Source: Firmicutes bacterium CAG:95 (GTDB lineage Bacteria > Bacillota > Clostridia > Lachnospirales > Lachnospiraceae). From it: a stretch of DNA of 10,060 bases. This document shows, piece after piece, positions 7,224 through 10,060 of the stretch (the stretch's first letter is position 1; the number at the start of each line of letters is the position of its first letter). The notes beneath the pieces are model-generated. The model was given only the letters and a program-made list of their open reading frames with translations. It ran no database searches and was not told the DNA's origin. The position numbers were made by a program, and so were the translations under genes. The DNA lies in the NCBI GenBank assembly GCA_000438155.1, contig FR902974.1, positions 1-10,060 of the forward strand. The letters are read 5' to 3'.

Positions 7224-7235
7224 GAACATATGTTC
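7224..7235. promoter_or_regulatory. SOS (LexA) box 1
   Basis: GAACATATGTTC is a perfect 12-bp palindrome. It fits the Gram-positive LexA/DinR consensus GAAC-N4-GTTC. It directly abuts the -10 hexamer of the radical SAM promoter and covers the expected transcription start, an ideal repressor position. A 9-bp inverted repeat (7202-7210 with 7219-7227) overlaps one half-site and contributes a further GTTC-like half. Confidence 0.82.
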
Positions 7236-7264
7236 ATATTAGTATATTATGAAGAATTTTTCAA
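7236..7264 (-). promoter_or_regulatory. Sigma-A promoter of the radical SAM operon
   Basis: On the minus strand, TTGAAA (7259-7264) is a 5-of-6 match to the -35 consensus and TAATAT (7236-7241) serves as -10. They are separated by exactly 17 bases. Transcription would start near 7229, inside SOS box 1, and run into the radical SAM/TIGR03915 pair. SOS box 2 lies ten bases upstream of the -35, so the promoter is bracketed by operators. Confidence 0.65.
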
Positions 7265-7273
7265 GTCTTTTCA

Positions 7274-7285
7274 GAACATTTGTTT
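7274..7285. promoter_or_regulatory. SOS (LexA) box 2, one mismatch
   Basis: GAACATTTGTTT keeps the GAAC half and three of the four bases of GTTC. It starts exactly 50 bases from box 1, on the other side of the promoter, and lies just after the rarA stop codon. The near-integral helical spacing to box 1 would suit cooperative or looped LexA binding, which is inference. Confidence 0.6.
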
Positions 7286-7293
7286 GTGTTTTG

Positions 7294-8634
7294 TTACTCT
7301 AATTCCTTTCTTCTGTTTTTAATAGAGAAAAGCCTCTCCTTCAGCTCCTTTTCCTCTCCCTGTCCATCCGGCAGATAATATTCCCTGTCCTTTATGGATT
7401 CCGGCAGACAGCTCATACCAGTCAGCTTCTCTTCGGTATCATGTGCATACTGGTATCCCTGCCCGTAATGCAGCTCCTGCATCAGGTCTGTTACCGCATT
7501 CCTGATCTGCAGCGGCACCGGCTCATACAGCATCTTCTGTGCATCGGCGCTCGCTTTCCCATACCCGACATACAGCGCATTCGACTTTGGTGCCAGGGAA
7601 AGATAAACAACAACCTGTGCAAGATTCACGCTGCACTCCGGCATGCCGATGAAATGGCACGCCTGGTAGGCCGCAACTGCAAGCGGAAGTGCCTCATGAT
7701 CAGCAAGTCCTACATCCTCACTTGCAAACCGGATCAGTCTTCGTGCCACATAAAGTGGATCCTCTCCTGCCTCCAGCATTCGTGACAGCCAGTACATGGC
7801 AGCATCCGGATCACTGTTCCTCATGGACTTATGTAACGCTGAAATGAGATTATAATGCTCTTCTCCGTTCCGGTCGTAAAGCAGCATTTTCTTACCGGTA
7901 CACTGCTCCAGGACCTCTTCCTTCACGGTAATGGAACCGTCCGGACCGATCTCTCCGTTTAAAACAGCCATATCCAATGTATTTAGCGCCATCCGGCCAT
8001 CCCCATTGGCAAAAACAGCAATTCCATGAAGAATCCGCTCTTCCATATGAATCGTCTGATTGCCGAAGCCACGCGGATCCTTTAACGCATGACGAAGCAG
8101 CTTCTCCATATGCTCTGTGGTAAGTGCCTGTAATACGAACACCTTACACCTCGATAATAATGCGGAATTGATCTCAAAGGACGGATTTTCCGTTGTCGCT
8201 CCAATCAGGATAATGCTTCCCTTCTCTACATAAGGAAGAAACGCGTCCTGCTGTGCCTTATTGAAACGGTGGATTTCATCCACGAAGACAATTGTTTTCA
8301 TTCCCATCATCCGACTGTCTTCTGCGCGTTTCATCACCTCTTTAATCTCTTTGATCCCACTTGTGACAGCACTGAAATCAATGAATGACGCATGCGTCAT
8401 ATGGGCGATAATCCGCGCAAGTGTGGTCTTTCCAACTCCCGGAGGTCCCCAGAAAATCATCGAAGAAATCATATCCTTCTCAATCATCTGCCGAAGCACC
8501 TTCCCCTTTCCAACCAGATGCTCTTGACCCACATAGTCATCCAATGTTTCCGGGCGCAGGCGGCTTGCCAGCGGACTACTCATATTCACCTGTTCCTGAA
8601 ACAGGGACATCTGTCCCAAAGTCATTTGTTCCAT
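7294..8634 (-). CDS. rarA: Replication-associated recombination protein A (RarA/MgsA)
   Basis: This AAA+ ATPase acts at stalled replication forks. With Met at 8634 it has 446 residues, the usual size. Visible motifs are LASRLRPETLDDYVGQEHLVG at the N-terminus, Walker A GPPGVGKT (63-70), Walker B IVFVDE (115-120), sensor 1 GATTENPSF (starting near 145) and the SRC arginine finger (Arg162). The C-terminal tetramerisation half follows, including AGEDPLYVARRLIRFASEDVGLAD. The peptide QMSLF (8-12, bases 8599-8613) resembles a beta-clamp-binding motif. In-frame starts at 8673 and 8655 lack good ribosome sites, whereas ATG 8634 has GAGG eight bases upstream. The extended start would give 459 residues. 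It ends 20 to 30 bases from the SOS-controlled promoter of the repair operon. No clear promoter of its own is visible. Confidence 0.95.
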   Translation of the reverse strand: MEQMTLGQMSLFQEQVNMSSPLASRLRPETLDDYVGQEHLVGKGKVLRQMIEKDMISSMIFWGPPGVGKTTLARIIAHMTHASFIDFSAVTSGIKEIKEVMKRAEDSRMMGMKTIVFVDEIHRFNKAQQDAFLPYVEKGSIILIGATTENPSFEINSALLSRCKVFVLQALTTEHMEKLLRHALKDPRGFGNQTIHMEERILHGIAVFANGDGRMALNTLDMAVLNGEIGPDGSITVKEEVLEQCTGKKMLLYDRNGEEHYNLISALHKSMRNSDPDAAMYWLSRMLEAGEDPLYVARRLIRFASEDVGLADHEALPLAVAAYQACHFIGMPECSVNLAQVVVYLSLAPKSNALYVGYGKASADAQKMLYEPVPLQIRNAVTDLMQELHYGQGYQYAHDTEEKLTGMSCLPESIKDREYYLPDGQGEEKELKERLFSIKNRRKELE

Positions 8635-8784
8635 TCCTTTTGCCTCACCAGTCATTACGGTCAGAACTTCCATTCTGATGCTTATATTCTACCATCTTTA
8701 TATCTCATCCCATATAGGCATACATACGTTGCCCGATTTCATCTATCCCTTATCATTCCACAGCTGCCCGGAATCCAGTTCATA

Positions 8785-8995
8785 AAATCATGTAACATTT
8801 CAGCCATGCAGAAATGATTGTGCAAGATGACCGTGGGAGCTTGCTCACTAAAGGCAGCTTATACAATCATTTCTATAAGGGCGGATGCCCGACATCAAAT
8901 AAGTTGCCGGAAAGCAAATATATTTGTTAGCCAATCTGTACAATCCGGCAGCTTATGAATGGACAGGGCTGAACTGTAGCAAAATCATTGCTTCG
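8785..8995. repeat. Structured intergenic element, possibly MITE-like or an RNA
   Basis: The 330-base gap upstream of rarA is rich in paired arms and has no ORF. AGAAATGATTGT (8810-8821) is perfectly complementary to ACAATCATTTCT (8863-8874). AAGTTGCCGGA (8901-8911) pairs with TCCGGCAGCTT (8944-8954) apart from one G-T wobble. GGGC-GGAT-GCCC lies near 8879-8890. GGCAGCTTAT occurs twice (8853-8862, 8947-8956). The outer ends, near 8793-8805 and 8968-8980, form an imperfect inverted pair containing TTCAGCC and GGCTGAA. This is the look of a small palindromic mobile element or a folded RNA. It could also simply terminate the upstream isomerase gene. Confidence 0.45.
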
Positions 8996-9006
8996 CAGTC
9001 TGGAAT

Positions 9007-9849
9007 TTACACTCTTAAACCGCTGCCCAGTTTCTGACGGATGGTCTGTACGCAATCATTCAGCATGGCAAGATCTACCTTCCCATCCGGTCCGAATGCC
9101 GTAGCCTCTACGGTAAAGGTATCATCATAGCCAATCTCACGGATAAACGCAAAGAACCGGTCAAAATCAATCCAGCCCTTTCCGACCGGAAGCGTTTTCA
9201 ACTTTCCCCACTCCATATAGCTGCCACCATAATCATTCACATGAAAATGCCGGATATGATGCTCCTTCCATAAGAAGCTGTATTTTTCCTCATATAAAAG
9301 ATCGAGCTGCCCATGAAAAGCAGCCATTTTTGTATCAAATATAAGATGAATATCCGGATAACGATCAACCAGCTGGCAGAAATGATGCATCGGATCCTCT
9401 ACGTTACATACTACATTTTCAACCAGAAGATCAACTCCGTAATCTGCTGCAACCTCTGGTAGCTGCAATTCTCCATACGCTTTCAGATTGTTCTCAAAAT
9501 AATGATCACTGGTTATCCCGTCCCAGAGATGCATCACCATCTTACGTGCTCCGATTTTCTTCGCAATCTTGCAATTAATCTCAAATCTTGAAAAAGCATC
9601 CTTCCAGTTCTCCGCACCCCCGAGACTAATTGCCTCTCCGACGGATTTCTGACAATGCATCACCGGAAACTGTACCGGAAGAGCAAGTAATTCTTCCAGT
9701 AAAGCATCCACCTCCGGATACCAGTCACTGTACATCATAAATTCCATTCCGTCATAATTGAGTTCCTTCACAAACTCGCGGATCAGATGATAATTTCTTC
9801 CGTTCGGCCGTCCGATCAGACAGCCTGTTGAACACAAAATCTTACTCAT
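9007..9849 (-). CDS. Sugar phosphate isomerase/epimerase-like TIM barrel protein
   Basis: This 280-residue protein belongs to the xylose isomerase-like/AP endonuclease 2 TIM barrel superfamily. The expected divalent-metal ligands can be picked out: Glu144 (LLVEN), Asp172 (LIFDTK), His203 in HFHVND, and Glu248 (FTVEAT). Histidines at 65 (VMHCQ) and 107 (VMHLW) also line the barrel. A VGKGWIDFDRFF segment before the last strands is typical. Most such proteins isomerise or epimerise sugars or inositol derivatives; the substrate cannot be told from sequence. There is no signal peptide. ATG 9849 is preferred because GGAAG lies five bases upstream; ATG 9861 is in frame but has its AAGGA touching the start codon. 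No sugar-transport or kinase gene is linked in the window. Its upstream region holds a striking inverted-repeat array that may control it. Confidence 0.85.
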   Translation of the reverse strand: MSKILCSTGCLIGRPNGRNYHLIREFVKELNYDGMEFMMYSDWYPEVDALLEELLALPVQFPVMHCQKSVGEAISLGGAENWKDAFSRFEINCKIAKKIGARKMVMHLWDGITSDHYFENNLKAYGELQLPEVAADYGVDLLVENVVCNVEDPMHHFCQLVDRYPDIHLIFDTKMAAFHGQLDLLYEEKYSFLWKEHHIRHFHVNDYGGSYMEWGKLKTLPVGKGWIDFDRFFAFIREIGYDDTFTVEATAFGPDGKVDLAMLNDCVQTIRQKLGSGLRV

Positions 9850-9874
9850 GATTTCTTCCATTCCTTATTTGCCA

Positions 9875-10046
9875 TTGGACATATTCTGGTTTTCTATTCC
9901 ATTTATGTCCAAAATACACTTGATCTTTGGACATAATAACTTCGTTTTACCGTTTTGTGTCCAATTCCAGTCAAAATCAGCCTGTTTTGCTGCTATATTT
10001 CCATCCTTTTGGACATAAAACTGCTACTTGGCCATCATATGTCCAA
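9875..10046. repeat. Three-unit inverted-repeat array, TTGGACATA-N20-TATGTCCAA
   Basis: Three 38-base units lie at 9875-9912, 9927-9964 and 10009-10046. Each has a TTGGACATA arm, exactly 20 spacer bases, and a TATGTCCAA arm. The only arm mismatch is TGTGTCCAA in the second unit. Spacers are AT-rich and barely conserved. Unit starts are 52 and 82 bases apart. The nearest arm is 25 bases from the isomerase-like start codon. The constant geometry argues for binding sites of a dimeric regulator, tandem leader hairpins, or recombinase/mobile-element ends. Further units may lie beyond the window. No promoter is clear in this stretch. Confidence 0.75.
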
Positions 10047-10060
10047 ATCCTTACCGCCTT

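Noticed and set aside
8700..8745. Tiny minus-strand ORF (about 14 codons) upstream of rarA with AAGGGA nearby
   Set aside because: The ribosome site is too close to the ATG and the peptide is too short to support without conservation.
8421..8817. Plus-strand ORFs covering the 5' part of rarA
   Set aside because: They are complements of conserved RarA codons (Walker A and N-terminal region) and have no independent support.
9868..10030. Short minus-strand open frames through the inverted-repeat array (one about 52 codons, ending near 9866)
   Set aside because: No start codon with a ribosome site, frames shift between units (52 and 82 are not multiples of three), and no recognisable protein.
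9875..10046. CRISPR-like array
   Set aside because: Arms alternate in orientation, are only 9 bases long, and distances between successive units differ, so repeat/spacer periodicity is missing.

Overview
The window looks like a chromosomal segment of a low-to-moderate GC Clostridia bacterium, most likely a gut Lachnospiraceae. This is inferred from protein styles (a radical SAM/TIGR03915 DNA-repair pair, a RecB-nuclease/XPD-like helicase fusion, an HPr-like protein), from purine-rich Shine-Dalgarno sites (GGAG/GAGG), and from operators of Gram-positive type: a GAAC-N4-GTTC SOS box and a 7-1-7 Fur box. No genus can be assigned by reading alone. Every gene I support lies on the minus strand, so transcription runs from high to low coordinates. 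There are no tRNA or rRNA genes, no transposase and no CRISPR array.

Layout from high to low coordinates. At 9875-10046, just upstream of the last gene, three copies of an inverted-repeat unit all have the same geometry (9-base arm, exactly 20-base spacer, 9-base arm). They precede a sugar phosphate isomerase/epimerase-like TIM barrel gene (9007-9849). A 330-base gap follows, filled mostly by a structured, possibly MITE-like element (about 8785-8995). Next is rarA (7294-8634), the AAA+ replication-fork ATPase. Between rarA and the next gene is a well-formed promoter flanked by two SOS (LexA) boxes 50 bases apart. It drives a DNA-repair radical SAM gene (7090 to 5677) whose reading frame is broken by a 28-base tandem repeat at 6175-6230, followed by its usual partner, a TIGR03915/DUF4130 protein (4802-5587).

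Below these lie a small HPr-like protein (4472-4699) without the phosphorylatable histidine, a strong 15-bp hairpin, and a large nuclease-helicase fusion (1791-4310) with an Fe-S helicase core and a pentapeptide-repeat insertion. A 290-base gap holding a perfect Fur-type palindrome and the promoter of the next gene separates it from a cytoplasmic GH13 alpha-glucosidase/cyclomaltodextrinase-like enzyme (177-1499), which ends at a good intrinsic terminator (56-95).

Functionally the middle 7 kb reads as a genome-maintenance neighbourhood: RarA, the SOS-controlled radical SAM/TIGR03915 pair and a nuclease-helicase, with beta-clamp-binding-like QxSLF peptides in two of the proteins. The flanks are carbohydrate metabolism. 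The items most worth following up are the three-unit inverted-repeat array, the SOS-flanked promoter, and the frame-breaking repeat in the radical SAM gene.
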